Assembly (NCBI GenBank): GCA_949592205.1
Contig: CATIUR010000001.1
Coordinates: forward strand, 333,690,250-333,754,249
Origin: Helichrysum umbraculigerum
Lineage: Eukaryota > Streptophyta > Magnoliopsida > Asterales > Asteraceae
Length of the DNA stretch: 64,000 bases
Reading direction: 5' to 3'
Shown: one piece after another, positions 24,271-35,580 of the stretch
Layout: every line of letters begins with the position of its first letter
How positions within the stretch are numbered: position 1 is the first letter of the stretch
The notes under the pieces: generated by a model
Database searches by the model: none
What the model was told of the DNA's origin: nothing
The model's input: the letters and a program-made list of their open reading frames with translations, nothing else
Translations under genes and position numbers: made by a program

Positions 24271-27200
24271 CAAGAAAAAGGCTCAGGTGCTACCGCCCCC
24301 CGATGGAACAATCCACATGATTCAATGCTGGACCAGCGGGCAACGACGCAAGGTGGAAGCGTTGGAAACATGGGAAAGGCAAGAAATAAGTTTCCCACCC
24401 ATCCAGGATGCCAGCCCATCCGCCGCGCCGCTAATCATATCTGGCAGAATAGACAACCACCACGTAGAAAGAATTTATGTGGACAGCGGCAGCGCGCTGG
24501 ATATCATGTACGAACACTGTTTCACCCAGTTGCCCCGAGGCACTCAACGGCGGCTAAACTCATACGACTCACCATTGGTGGGATTTTCGGGCGAAACAAA
24601 CTGGCCACTTGGAAAAATAACTCTGGAAGCGTGCTTAGGGCACAACGAAGCTTACAGGTCCACCGCACTGGAATTCATCGTGGTGCGATCACCGTCGCGG
24701 CATAACATCATATTGGGGAGAACGGGCCTGCGGGCTTTCGGCGCGGTGGTCTCCACTGTTCACGGGATGATAAAGTTTCCAACGCAGCAGGGCATCGCAA
24801 CACTCAGGTGCTCACCCGCGGCGGCAGCAATGTGCGCACCCGTCGCGGTGGAAACACCCAAACAGATCACTATCTCCAGCCCGGCGGAGGAAGATGTCAT
24901 CATTAACCCAGCTTACCCCGATCAAGCAATCAAGATAAACAAAGACCTTCCGAAGGAAACCAAGATACAAATCATAAAAATCCTCCAAGATAACATGGAT
25001 GTGTTTGCATTTTGCTACGCCGATATGACAGGGGTCCCGCGGAGCATAGCCGAGCACAAACTCAATGTTAACCCCAGCCTCACCCCAGTGAGACAGAAAA
25101 AGAGGGGGATGGCCCCGGACCGCAGCAAGTTCTTGACAGCAGAAGTCGACGGGCTAGTTGCAGCAGGTGTCATGCGGGAGGTAAAGTACCAAACCTGGGT
25201 GGCCAACCCAGTCTTGGTCAAGAAGTCCAACGGGGACTGGAGGATGTGCGTGGATTATAAAGACCTTAACAAGGCCTGCCCCAAAGATAACTACCCCCTG
25301 CCCGAAATCGATTGGAAAGTGGAGTCACTTGCAGGTTTCCGCCTCAAGTGCTTTTTAGATGCATACAAGGGCTATCACCAAATTCACATGGCAAAAGAGG
25401 ACGAAGATAAAACAGCGTTCCATACCGCCAAAGGAATCTTTTGCTATCAAAAGATGCCATTCGGCTTGAAAAACGCCGGCGCAACATATCAAAGAGTTAT
25501 CGACGCAGCATTCCAGCATCAAATTGGCCGAAATGTTGAGGCCTACGTTGACGACATTGTGATCAAAAGCAACTCCGAGTCAAACCTCCTGAGTGATATG
25601 TTGGAAACATTCGCCACGCTGCGGAGCATCGGTATGAAACTGAACCCAGCCAAATGCACCTTTGGGATGGAGGAGGGCAAGTTCCTAGGGCACATAATCT
25701 CTTCCAGGGGGATCAAAGCCAACCCCAAAAAGATCGATGCAATAGTAGGGATGCCCTCACCAAGTTCAAGACAGCAAGTCCAGAGCCTTACAGGGAAACT
25801 CGCGGCGTTGACACGTTTCTTGTCACGCGCAGCAGACAGGTCACTCCCTTTCTTTGCCACCCTCCGGGGTTGTTTACATAACAATAATTTTGTGTGGTCA
25901 GATGAGGCGGAACAGGCATTCCAAGAGATGAAGGCTTTCATGCAGGAGCTACCCACTCTGACCGCACCCATCGCGGGAGAGACCTTGCTGCTGTACATCG
26001 CGGCGTCAGGTGACGCAGTGAGCTCAGTCCTCATTGCAGAAAGAAACAAGGTGCAGCTGCCCATCTATTTCGTAAGCAAAGCACTGCAGGGGGGCGAACT
26101 CAATTACAACCCCATGGAGAAACTCATCCTAGCAATTGTATATTCAGCGCGGCGGCTGCGTCGCTACTTTCAGGCGCACCCCATAGTGGTACTCACGGAC
26201 CAGCCAATTAAACAAGTCTTAACCAAGCCAGAAGTATCGGGTAGACTGGCCAAATGGGCCATAGAGCTGGGGGAACATGAGATCTTTTTCAAACCACGCA
26301 GCGCTGTCAAAGGGCAAGTAATGGCCGATTTCTTGGCAGAAATACCCAAAGGATCTGAAGGAATGGCTCAGAGCTCCACGTCCGCACCCACTGCGACGGA
26401 TACCTGGGAGTTATGGACCGACGGCGCATCAAGTTCCGAAGGGTCTGGGGCTGGACTAATCCTGATAAGCCCAACCGGAAAAGAATACACTTATGCCCTA
26501 CGATTCGAATTCCCGGCATCAAACAAAGAATCAGAATATGAGGCGCTTCTCGCGGGCCTGCGCCTCGCACTGGCCATGGACATCAAGAATTTAAAAGCTT
26601 TTGTGGATTCCCAACTCGTGGCAAATCAAATCTCAGGCCTATTTGAAGCGAAAGAACCAGCAATGAAACAGTACCTCAGCCTGACAAGAACAACAATAGA
26701 GGGTTTTAATACTTTCAGCATCGAGCAGGTCCCCCGGGGCAGAAACAAACGGGCGGACGCCCTCAGTAAGCTAGCATCCCTCAACTTTGCCCATCTGACA
26801 AAAGAAGTACTTGTCGAAGTTCTCAAGCAAAAATCCATCATGGCCGACCCCACGGTGGAGGACATACAAGAGGAAGGTGACACCTGGATGACACCATTCA
26901 TCAAGTTCATCAATACTGGAGTACTTCCAGACGATCCGGGTCAGGCCCGAAAAATACGAGTCAACGCACCGAGGTACTTCATAAAAAATGGGGTGCTCTA
27001 CAGAAAAACTTTCTCCGGCCCGGAGTTGAGGTGCGTTGGGCCTGCGCAGGCGGAGAATGTCATCAGAGAAATACACGAAGGGGCATGCGGTTTGCACGCC
27101 GGCCCCCGTTCAATAGTAGCAAAGATAGCAAGACATGGTTATTTCTGGCCAACCATGCACAAAGACACACTGGAGATAACACGAAAATGCCACGCATGTC

Positions 27201-27568
27201 AAATCCACGCCCCGGTGCAGCGTACCCCCAGGCATGACCTGATCCCAGTTACATCAGCATGGCCTTTCCACAAGTGGGGCATCGATATTGTGGGTCCTTT
27301 CCCGGTGGACCACGGAGGTGTAAAATTTCTGGTGGTAGCAATTGACTACTTCACCAAATGGGTGGAGGCGAAAGCGGTAAATAGAATCACAGGGCAAAAG
27401 GTACTCGACTTTGTGTGGAACGACATTGTTTGTCGTTTCGGTGTGCCGCATGAAATCGTAAGTGATAACGGGAAACAGTTCGCTGACAACCCTTTCAAAT
27501 CGTGGTGCGAAGGTCTCCAAATAAAACAAACTTTCACTTCCGTGGCGCACCCCCAAGCGAACGGATAG
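24215..27568 (+). CDS. Pol of element D (protease, RT, two RNase H, truncated integrase)
   Basis: An open frame of 1117 aa; true pol sequence probably starts after the G12 run at 24268. Protease has YVDSGSALDIMY at about residue 87. RT has the catalytic YVDD at about 442-445. The first RNase H starts near 590. A second, archaeal-type RNase H follows (ELWTDGASS near 731). Integrase begins with an HHCC zinc region near 955, then WGIDIVGPF (first catalytic Asp, ~1023) and SDNGKQF (second, ~1083). A TAG at 27566-27568 ends the frame where an amber change of a Gln codon is the simplest explanation, two codons before the catalytic Glu. Protein made from this copy could not integrate DNA. Confidence 0.88.
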   Translation: MQEPRESRRKTSLQGGGGDKKKAQVLPPPDGTIHMIQCWTSGQRRKVEALETWERQEISFPPIQDASPSAAPLIISGRIDNHHVERIYVDSGSALDIMYEHCFTQLPRGTQRRLNSYDSPLVGFSGETNWPLGKITLEACLGHNEAYRSTALEFIVVRSPSRHNIILGRTGLRAFGAVVSTVHGMIKFPTQQGIATLRCSPAAAAMCAPVAVETPKQITISSPAEEDVIINPAYPDQAIKINKDLPKETKIQIIKILQDNMDVFAFCYADMTGVPRSIAEHKLNVNPSLTPVRQKKRGMAPDRSKFLTAEVDGLVAAGVMREVKYQTWVANPVLVKKSNGDWRMCVDYKDLNKACPKDNYPLPEIDWKVESLAGFRLKCFLDAYKGYHQIHMAKEDEDKTAFHTAKGIFCYQKMPFGLKNAGATYQRVIDAAFQHQIGRNVEAYVDDIVIKSNSESNLLSDMLETFATLRSIGMKLNPAKCTFGMEEGKFLGHIISSRGIKANPKKIDAIVGMPSPSSRQQVQSLTGKLAALTRFLSRAADRSLPFFATLRGCLHNNNFVWSDEAEQAFQEMKAFMQELPTLTAPIAGETLLLYIAASGDAVSSVLIAERNKVQLPIYFVSKALQGGELNYNPMEKLILAIVYSARRLRRYFQAHPIVVLTDQPIKQVLTKPEVSGRLAKWAIELGEHEIFFKPRSAVKGQVMADFLAEIPKGSEGMAQSSTSAPTATDTWELWTDGASSSEGSGAGLILISPTGKEYTYALRFEFPASNKESEYEALLAGLRLALAMDIKNLKAFVDSQLVANQISGLFEAKEPAMKQYLSLTRTTIEGFNTFSIEQVPRGRNKRADALSKLASLNFAHLTKEVLVEVLKQKSIMADPTVEDIQEEGDTWMTPFIKFINTGVLPDDPGQARKIRVNAPRYFIKNGVLYRKTFSGPELRCVGPAQAENVIREIHEGACGLHAGPRSIVAKIARHGYFWPTMHKDTLEITRKCHACQIHAPVQRTPRHDLIPVTSAWPFHKWGIDIVGPFPVDHGGVKFLVVAIDYFTKWVEAKAVNRITGQKVLDFVWNDIVCRFGVPHEIVSDNGKQFADNPFKSWCEGLQIKQTFTSVAHPQANG

Positions 27569-28117
27569 GTCGAAGTCACCAACCGCGACATTGTTGAGGG
27601 CATCAAAGCGCGATTGGATACAAACACAAGGGGCTGGGCCGAGGAATTGCCAAATGTACTGTGGGCACACCGCACAACGCCCAAGGAAAGTACGGGTGAG
27701 ACCCCCTACAGCTTGGTTTACGGGTCAGAAGCGGTGATCCCTGCCGAGATAAGCGTGCCCACACCCAGGGTGGCGCAATTCGACGAAGATGTGAATGAGA
27801 TACACCGCAGGGAACATTTAGAACTCACGGATGTAAGAAGGGAGTACGCCTCGGTAAGGGAGGCAGAAAACAAAAGGAAAATGGCGCGGTACTACAACCG
27901 CAGAGTGCACCCACTAACCTTCCAAGTTGGAGATTATGTCTGGAGGAAGAACGAGGCGAGCCGCGCCGAAGACATGGGCAAGTTAGGCCCGAAATGGGAA
28001 GGACCATACAGGGTCGCCACGAGCTACGGTAATGGAGCATATAGCCTGGTCAACCTCAACGGGACTCCGATCCCCCGCACTTGGCATGCGACAAACTTGA
28101 AAAAGTGCTACGTCTGA
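27569..28117 (+). pseudogene. Severed C-terminal integrase of element D
   Basis: Continues the pol frame after the TAG, starting VEVTNRDIVEG (the Glu is the third catalytic residue of the DDE triad). It runs through the GPY/F-like region (LGPKWEGPYRV) to WHATNLKKCYV and a natural stop at 28117. No separate start or ribosome-entry signal is visible, so it is a cut-off fragment. Confidence 0.85.
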
Positions 28118-28955
28118 GGCCACACACAGTGCCACATCCCATGGGTCGCCTCGCCGCATCAACGGCAGGCCTAAACCCCATCAAGAAAATGTTTTCTGTT
28201 TTACCTCCCTAAGTCTTTGTAATGGTTGATAGCGCAAGTTAGGAGCAAGTCTGATCAGCTTTTTTTCCTGTACCCATGCTATGTATTTTCAAAATTTTCC
28301 AACGTAATGAGAATCCAACGACCATTGCAAAACTACTAGCTCTAATTTGGTTAAATACGCGTATATCTGCTGAACACTTAAGCGAAGCAACGCGCAACCT
28401 CAACACTTGTAAAAATCCGAAAGCCAAAGAGCCGACCAAAACAAAGTGGTCACAGCCATCTCATGACACACCGCAGCGGGGCGAAATGCCCGCGGTGGAA
28501 ACAGATGAGTTGGCCCCGCCGCAGCGGGAGGTGCCTTCTAGCCCTGCCCCATGGCGGAGATCCCCCGCAGTTTTTTAGCTGAAGAGGGGTTGATCAGAAA
28601 CAGTTGCCCCGCGACCAGCGACGACTTTTGAGTCCGCTGCAGGCGAGATGCTAACACAAAGTGGCAATCTAGACTTGCCGGTCATGACAAAACAATAAAA
28701 GCGCAAACACAAACATTTAGTTCAGAGCTAAGCACGATAAACATAAGGTTCCTAAACAAACCACACGCACCGTTCAATTACAAGCATTAAATTGTCCAAA
28801 GGTCGCACAAGCCCAAACTGGGCACCACAAACAAAATAAAAATTGTTCGAACAACCACATAAGCCCAAACCGGGCACACCCAGGAACACATCAAAGTAAA
28901 TCGTTTACAAAAGAAAGCCCAAACAGACGGGCGACCAAAAGATTAACAAACACAA
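28118..28955. other. Spacer between pol and the antisense ORF of D
   Basis: Non-coding, moderately GC-rich, with CCGCAGCGGG and related words around 28470-28570. The stops of pol (+) and of the antisense ORF (-) face each other here, so it would hold both 3' ends. No frame was recognised. Confidence 0.5.
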
Positions 28956-31493
28956 TCACGGCTCAACAGCCAACAACTCGTCCACGCTCAACTCGGAACT
29001 GTTCATCAACTTTGCAGCATAGGCAGACTTGGCATTCTTGACAGCATCAAATAACTGCTTGGCTCGCCCTTTGCTGTCCGGCTTGATCATCTGCAGGAGG
29101 TCTTCTGGGAGCTCGGGAGGACTTTTCTCAAATGCTTTTTGGGTGCGAACCGCGGCGCGGTGGGATCCATACTCCAACATACCCAAAGCGTAAGCATTTA
29201 CTGGCTCCGCCACGCTAGGGTCCTTCAACACCCTGTCCCCGATCGACCCCAACCCGGCGCGCAACTTGGCAAGCTCAGCCACAGCCACATCTTTTGCATC
29301 CTTCTCCGCCTTGACCTGTTCCTGAGCAGCAGCGAAGGATTCTTCCAATGAAGCACCCCTCCGCCTGCAGCGCCGCCATCTGCTCATTCTTGGCGATGAT
29401 CACCCTGCTCTGCTCACCAACTTTATCATCCAGCTCATCAACTCTGTGCCCCAACTCCTCAACCTGCAAGCCCCTGTTAAACAGATCAGATTTAAGACCA
29501 TCAACAGACTTTCTCATGTCAGCAATGGTGCCTTCTTGCGTCTGCTTCACAGCCCGGAGCTCAATCACTTCGTCAGTCAGCTTGCTCCACGATCTTTTCT
29601 CCTCTTTCAGGGCGTCAAGCTCGCATTTCATCTCATTCACATGGCCTTGCTCAATATCCAGCTCGATGCGCAGGGTCTGACGGTCCTGACAAGCTGACCT
29701 ATACCTGCGGCGCGTGTCAAGCGCCCACCGCAGCTGGTGCACAAAGAACTCGTCGCTGCGAGCAAACGCCTCGGCGTCACCGATTTCTCGCAGCGGGTCC
29801 ACAAAGCCGGGGCGTAACAGATTGTCCAAAAAATTACTGAATTCCAAAGTCTCCTCAAAAGTTTGCATGCCAGGAGCTCTAGCACCATCGCCCCCAGATT
29901 TTTCAGATTCAACATCCGCCACAGCTGGAACAGATCGGACGGGCACAGGTTTCAAAAGGGGGACGGCCCGTTCAACACCAACATCTTCAACAATCAGAGG
30001 GTCCGACCCCGAACCGCCTGGTATGTCACCCCTCGCCAAATCATCCAACGTCAAGTCGCGGGGCCACTCGGTTGTTTTTCCCTCCTCCCCATCGCTCTCA
30101 TTTTCGTCAACCAACGACACATCTGCGCCACGAAGAAGCATAATGGTTAGCAGGACATGGGGAGTAGAGCAAGTAATAAACAAGACACACAAAAAAAAAA
30201 AAAAAAAAAAAAAAACAAAACAAAACACATTACCTTTCTTCAAAACGCCGATCTGACCCGCCGCGGCGGAGGAACCGACATCTGCGCCGCCCCTGCTAGA
30301 CTTTGGCAGCTTCATCCCAGCCAGATCTCCCGCGGTAAATTTTCTTTTCTTACCCGTCGACACAGGCACCTTAACCCTACCCCGGAGCAACCCAGAGCGG
30401 GTAGTCCCGGGAGCAGCCGGCTCCGCCGCAGCAGGCTTAACCACAGAAGAAGGGGCCTGCTCCACAGTGTCATCCCCAGCGTCATCATCTTCTTCAGCTT
30501 TAACTATCTCCTCTTTGAAAGGCTCATACTCCTCCTCCGCGCAACCCTCATACCCAACTTTTATTTGATCCCCCTCGCTCTCCTCTTCTGAAAGATAGTA
30601 AACAATCTGCATCACTGCAACGCAACACAAGTTCAAAGTTAACAACTGCCATGAACAAAATCCCACAAAGAAAACAATAAGACAGAAAACAAGGACTACA
30701 TTGCACCCATACCCTGTCCATTCTTCACAAACACCGGCCTCACCGCACCGCGTTTCCAACTAGAACTGACCCCCAAGGCAAACAGAAGCGCCTCCTGATG
30801 ATAAGTGCGAAGATGCAGCGACGCACCTTTGCAAAGGTCAAACAAACGGGTATCCGGCGCATCATCGCGGGGAATCACATTTAACCGGCTATCAATATTC
30901 CCAGAATTCCACGCCAGCGACGCCGCGGTGGCGCCGGGCAAACACTCCTCATCAACAAAGAAGAAGCCATCTTTCCATGATCTAATGGTGGGTCCCTTTG
31001 ACTTCGTAAACGACGAGGTGGGACGCCTCTCGAAAGAAAACCAACAGTCCTGCTTTGCAACCCTAAAATGGTGCAACAACAACTCAACAGTCGGCTCACC
31101 ACCATGGCCGCGACAAAACATTTCAAACGTCAGGACACGCATCAGCGCGAGAGGCTGCAATTGTGACAACGCGATTCCAAAATACTCGCACACATTAACA
31201 ACAAATACGGTGGCAGGCAAACGAAAATTCGCAACTTCAAAATACTTCCGGTACACAGTAATCTTTCCGGCCGGCGGACGATGCGCACGATCATCCGCCC
31301 CCGGAGCCACCGGATTATAATCCTTTATCGAAGGGTACCAGACTCCTAGGGCAGCCAAAACTATGTCACTAACCTTACTGCCAGTCCGGGCGACGGTTGA
31401 ATCTTCGTCGTCCGGCGCTTTCGCCGGAATAGCGGAGCGACTAGGGGGACGATCGGTGGTATTTGATGAAGTCACAGACATGGCAGGGTGCAA
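28956..31493 (-). CDS. Antisense ORF of element D (gypsy-type transposon domain, coiled coil)
   Basis: Three-exon model on the minus strand: 30713-31493, 30234-30614 and 28956-30122, with GT-AG introns of 98 and 111 bases and phases that chain (about 775 aa). Exon 1 carries a domain like the 'putative gypsy type transposon' family (PF04195), for example FRLPATVFVVNVCEYFGI and FRVAKQDCWFSF. Exon 2 is acidic, then basic. Exon 3 has a long heptad-rich coiled coil (about 29360-29700). At 29356-29359 a CCCC run (GGGG on the coding strand) holds one base too many, so the last ~135 codons are out of frame. Intron 2 contains a 28-base A run (+ strand). Antisense ORFs at this position are known in Tat-lineage elements; their function is unknown. 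Confidence 0.72.
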
Positions 31494-31961
31494 GGTATGT
31501 CGTAAACACTAGAAAGTTGAAAGGGAAAAGAAAATACGAACCTCAATCGGTGGCGGACGAAGGAAATAGCGTGGAAATTTTTACTCAAAGAAGAAACAAA
31601 ACCTTTGATAAAAGTAGAATGAAAAAAGAACGATGAAAAATAATAGTTATACACCGGGCAAACGAATCGGGTCGCTTTCGGGGTTTTTTAATCCACGCCC
31701 TACACGTGTCATGGGCATCCACTATTTTCAAATTTGAAATGATCACCGACACCCACACGCTCCACGCGCTCCACGCGCCATAACTGCCATCGAGAAAACC
31801 GCTTGACACGACGTAACATTGATGACTGCTCAGTTCCACTACCAACTTTTCAACTATCCTGGTACATAGCCGCGGCGCTACAACTGCTAAAAGCTAAACG
31901 CGGTGGACGCGGAGCAAAAATTTAGAGTTCGAACCTCCAACGCACTCTTCGTTACAGCATC

Positions 31962-31974
31962 GAACTGGGGGGAC
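31962..31974 (+). promoter_or_regulatory. Polypurine tract of element D
   Basis: The GGGGGGA run at 31967-31973, just before the 3' LTR at 31976, is the expected plus-strand primer. Confidence 0.7.
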
Positions 31975-31975
31975 T

Positions 31976-32510
31976 TAATGGTGTAACCACCTCTCAACAT
32001 CGACATTGCTCCACCCCGTCCCGACGGGACGGGACACGTTCCCATAATTCCCGCACCGCCCCACCACAGTGGAGCGGGTACCAACCAGAAACATTCCCTG
32101 ACATAACGTATCAGGGACCAGAGCTGGTCGGGATCGTACAAATAAGTCAGCGTACATCCATCGTGTCTCATTGGCTGAGAGGTGAAGACAAATGTGACAT
32201 ACGCTCCTTCAAGATCATTCTATGGATTGGGCTTTACCGTTTAGGCGGGAAACCTCAAATGGGCCGGGCCAGGCCCATACGTCGCAACGGTCCACTCATC
32301 CTCACATATTATATATAAGCCATACTTAGAACCGTTTGGCCACATATTCACATACATACTCACTTCCATAAACCCTAAACCCTGGTTTACTCTACCACCT
32401 TGAATCTTCCTTGAGATTTAAGGTTATTTACAGCAATTGGAGTGTAGATTTAACTCGGTACATCACCCCACTCACACATTCATGCACTCGAGTAAACTTA
32501 TGCTCGATCA
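31976..32510 (+). repeat. 3' LTR of element D
   Basis: 535 bp, the same as the 5' copy apart from one inserted G (AGCGGGTACC against AGCGGTACC). TATATATAA lies at 32310-32318. It ends GATCA directly before the ATGAC target duplication. Confidence 0.9.
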
Positions 32511-33248
32511 ATGACCATGGATGATCTTATAACTCAATTCACAGAAAAGCTACGCTTTGTTCAGCAATGGGTCCCGAATGAAAGAGATAGAATAAACCAT
32601 TTTGTGGGAGCTTTGCCACCACATTACAGGACGTCGGTGAGATTAGCCGGTAATCTGAAAAATGCTTTTGATTTGGCTAAGTCGGTGGATAGTGACACTC
32701 GAGCTTCGGAAAAGTTAGTTAAGGAAAAAGCGGTGCACCATTCCAAGAATAGTTCCACGAGTAGTAAATCAAGTCAAGCGAGTAGGAGGGTGTCTTTTTC
32801 TGAGGAGGCAAGAGATAGGATTGCTTGGTGTGTGGATTGTAAAGCGAGGCATCCGGGGCCGTGTACTTCGGATACTGTTAGGTGTGTTAGGTGTGGAGGG
32901 TTTGGACACAATATTAAGGATTGTATCTTTCCAAGGAATGTTTGCTGGAATTGTCAGAAAGAGGGCCACAGAGCGGGTCAGTGTTTGGAGAAGGCAAGAC
33001 AAGGTACGGGTTTGGCTCGGAGTTCAGGCTCGGGTTCCTCGGCATCTGTCGGGCAAAAGAGAAAGACTGCACCTCCTCGGGCATTTCAGATGACCGTAGG
33101 AGATTGGCTTGAAGATAACAATCCAGGTAGATTCGATATTGATTTTGATGTGATATGTAAATTGTAATTAGTATTGCATGATTAAGTGTAATCAGTAGCG
33201 TTTGGATTAATAGTGTGCGAGATTGGATTTCGGGGACGAAATCTTTTA

Positions 33249-33260
33249 AGGGGGGAAGAT
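33249..33260 (+). promoter_or_regulatory. Polypurine tract of element C
   Basis: AAGGGGGGAAGA immediately before the 3' LTR (33262), the plus-strand priming site for reverse transcription. Confidence 0.8.
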
Positions 33261-33261
33261 T

Positions 33262-35580
33262 TGTAACATCCTGTTTCTGGGCCTGGAAATAAATTATATT
33301 ATATTAAGTTTAAATGGTTTATTTGGAAAATAAACAAGTTAAAGAGCCTCAGTTTTTATTGTGATTAATAAAATATAGTTTGTTTTAAATAAACAAAGTT
33401 CACGGTAAAATAAAAGTATTTTGACTTACGGGTATTTTCGGGTTCCAGACAATAGGCTAGGAAGCGGGTATAAGTTACACCTAATTAAAAGGTGGGGCGG
33501 TGGATGACCGACTCATTTCTTGGTTCCTACCTAACTCTCATTTCCTTTGAAACACTCTCAAACCCTCATCTCCATCATTTGTAAATTAAATCAAGAACAA
33601 ATCATTGTGACTAAATCTTGCTAAAGGAATCTGATTATCATCATCTCCTACATCATCTTCATCATTAGATTGTAAGTGTTTTGGTGTTTTTAAGTTCATT
33701 TTATTGAAATTGGGTATATGATGAATATTGGTGTTTGGTATGAATTGAAGCTAGGAAATTATGTTTTGTTAACTACTTGTTAATTATTCATTGATATGAG
33801 TTGATTTCATGAAGATTATATACTAAAATTGATAGTGTTCTTGATAGTTAGTTCATAAGCAAGGTTATGATGATTTTGGGGTTTTGATGATGATATATGC
33901 TAAGATTACATGTTAGAATTGTTATCATATGATTATGGTTGATACTTGAGGTCATTTGCTGAGTAAATTCGTGTTCATAAACTGATTTGGTGAATTTTGG
34001 GGTTTTGGGTTCGTGTTGTGTTCTTGCTAAAAGTGCAGGTCATTTTGAACTATCAAACGCGATCCCGGCCTTGTCTCCGGATCGCGTTCCTTAGTTATAA
34101 TTTGGTATAGTCGATTTTTGGTCATACGAACGCGATCCAGCCCTTTGTTCCGGATCGCGTTGCCATGTGTATTTCGGTGACAGAACTTTTTCTAAAGGTG
34201 AACGCGATCCAGCCACCCTGATCCGGATCGCGTTCGCATGAATAATTTTGACGGGTTTTGTAAATTTTGAAAATGCGTAAGTCTTTTCAGGGTCACGGTT
34301 ATGTAACAATTTCATTAACTCGGTTTGGGATGAGATTCACATGTTCACTCGGAAACGGCCCAATGGTCAAAACTATATTCTAATAGCCTAGGTGGTTTTT
34401 GGCCATTCGGGGTCATTTAAAGGTCGAAAATGACATTTTACAGTTTTTAAACATTAGTTCGGGATTTTTAATTTCAATTCTGATTGAACTTTTGTTTACT
34501 TAGACTTTAGAGATTACTTGATTTGATAAATATGTTATGATGATGATTATGAGACGAGTTATTGACTTGTTATCTTTGTGTTCTCAGATAAGCGGGCGGC
34601 CACTCAGTAAGATTAGACCACTGAGTTGGTAATCAGACGATAATATTCGGTGAGTGGAATTGTATTCCTCGGTTCAATTCCGTTGTAACGAGTTTGGTTG
34701 CAACGGATGAACTTTCAGTTATTGGTTTGACTTGTTATAGGTTATTGGTTAATACATTGACATGATTGTTGATATTGTGATTTGGTTTACTTGGTTATTA
34801 TTGTTATTAATTGTTGGCATGATGATTATGCGGTTTGAATAGGTTAGCTACATATTGTCATGACTATTATGAAATATGTGATGCTTGGGCCGTTTGGCAT
34901 ATGTGATTTCAGAGGTCAACGCTGGTTGGGTTTGTGGCTATTGTTGGGCTGCCTGGGTTTCCCGATACATGTAGTTGAGGGATGAATCCTTGTCAGTGAA
35001 GATAGCTTCAAACTATCGGTAAGCCACTGTTGGGGCCGGCAGTGGTTGTAGGCTTTCGCTGGTTGGCTAACCAGGGGCCGCCGGTCCTCTTTGACGATAC
35101 GTGTTTATGATTGCGAAGCTTTAGGCGGTAATCATAATTTGTGTGATTGTTGTTTACGATGCTTTAGGCTGTAAGCATTATTTGTTGGTTTGGTTGTGCG
35201 TTGTAGGCTTGTTATTTCTGGATTGAACCGTCGGTTACGGTTCCATTCACTTAGCATTGGCTAATCCCTCGTTGTTAATCTTTTTGCAGGCTTTTAATAG
35301 GTGTGGACCGGGTTGTAGATGCTTAATGGAATGGTTGACTGTCATAGCGCTTACTCTGACAATTTTGGGGAAATCTAACTTTTGGTTTTGAATAGTTTTC
35401 TTAATGCCCGGTTGTTTAAGTAAATGTTTGTAACTAAACTTATATATGTGTGTAAATGTTTTGAAAACTTGATACTTTTGAACTTATGTAAATCGGTAAT
35501 TATGTTTTGGGACCACGCTTTTAATGTATAATATAAAGTAATATGATATGTTTCGGTTTGTAAAAAGGCGGGGCCTTACA
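33262..35580 (+). repeat. 3' LTR of element C
   Basis: 2319 bp, five single-base differences from the 5' copy and no length change. It contains the unchanged hairpin triplet at 34056-34234. The short minus-strand frame at 34091-34315 is a duplicate of the one in the 5' LTR and is not a gene. Confidence 0.92.

Larger units (their letters stand above)
22012..32510 (+). mobile_element. Element D: Tat-lineage Ty3/gypsy retrotransposon
   Basis: 10.5 kb with LTRs at 22012-22545 (534 bp) and 31976-32510 (535 bp), apparently identical except for one extra G in the 3' copy. The target duplication is ATGAC at 22007-22011 and 32511-32515. Order: primer site, gag, pol (protease, RT, RNase H, second RNase H, integrase), a non-coding spacer, a spliced antisense ORF, polypurine tract. 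A second RNase H plus an antisense ORF before the 3' LTR are traits of Tat-lineage elements. The LTR ends as delimited read TA...CA rather than TG...CA. Confidence 0.9.
21401..33167 (+). pseudogene. Gag of element C, split by element D
   Basis: Coding pieces are 21401-22011 and 32516-33167; D occupies the gap and duplicated ATGAC. Without D the frame is continuous (421 codons including stop). The first piece has the retrotransposon gag core, with the words FKTFKSCGPKEFEGG and LLKGQAMNWWDSM. The second has two CCHC zinc knuckles, CVRCGGFGHNIKDC and CWNCQKEGHRAGQC, preceded by a partial Cys/His cluster. Gag packages element RNA. The frame was intact until D inserted, which agrees with the near-identical LTRs. 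It stops 80 bases before the polypurine tract, leaving no room for pol. Confidence 0.85.
18922..35580 (+). mobile_element. Element C: gag-only LTR retrotransposon (TR-GAG type)
   Basis: LTRs at 18922-21240 and 33262-35580 are both 2319 bp and differ at five positions. Each starts TGTAACATCC and ends GGGGCCTTACA. A tRNA-Met-type primer site (TGGTATCAGAGC, from 21244) and a polypurine tract (AAGGGGGGAAGA, 33249-33260) frame an interior that encodes only gag. Without D the element is about 6.16 kb. No protease, reverse transcriptase or integrase remnant is present, so it depends on enzymes from other elements. The flanks do not show a matching 5-bp duplication (CTATT left, TAAAC right). Confidence 0.85.

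Noticed and set aside
29348..31320. Plus-strand frames of 80-180 aa inside element D
   Set aside because: They mirror the antisense ORF, which has the domain, the coiled coil and matching splice sites.
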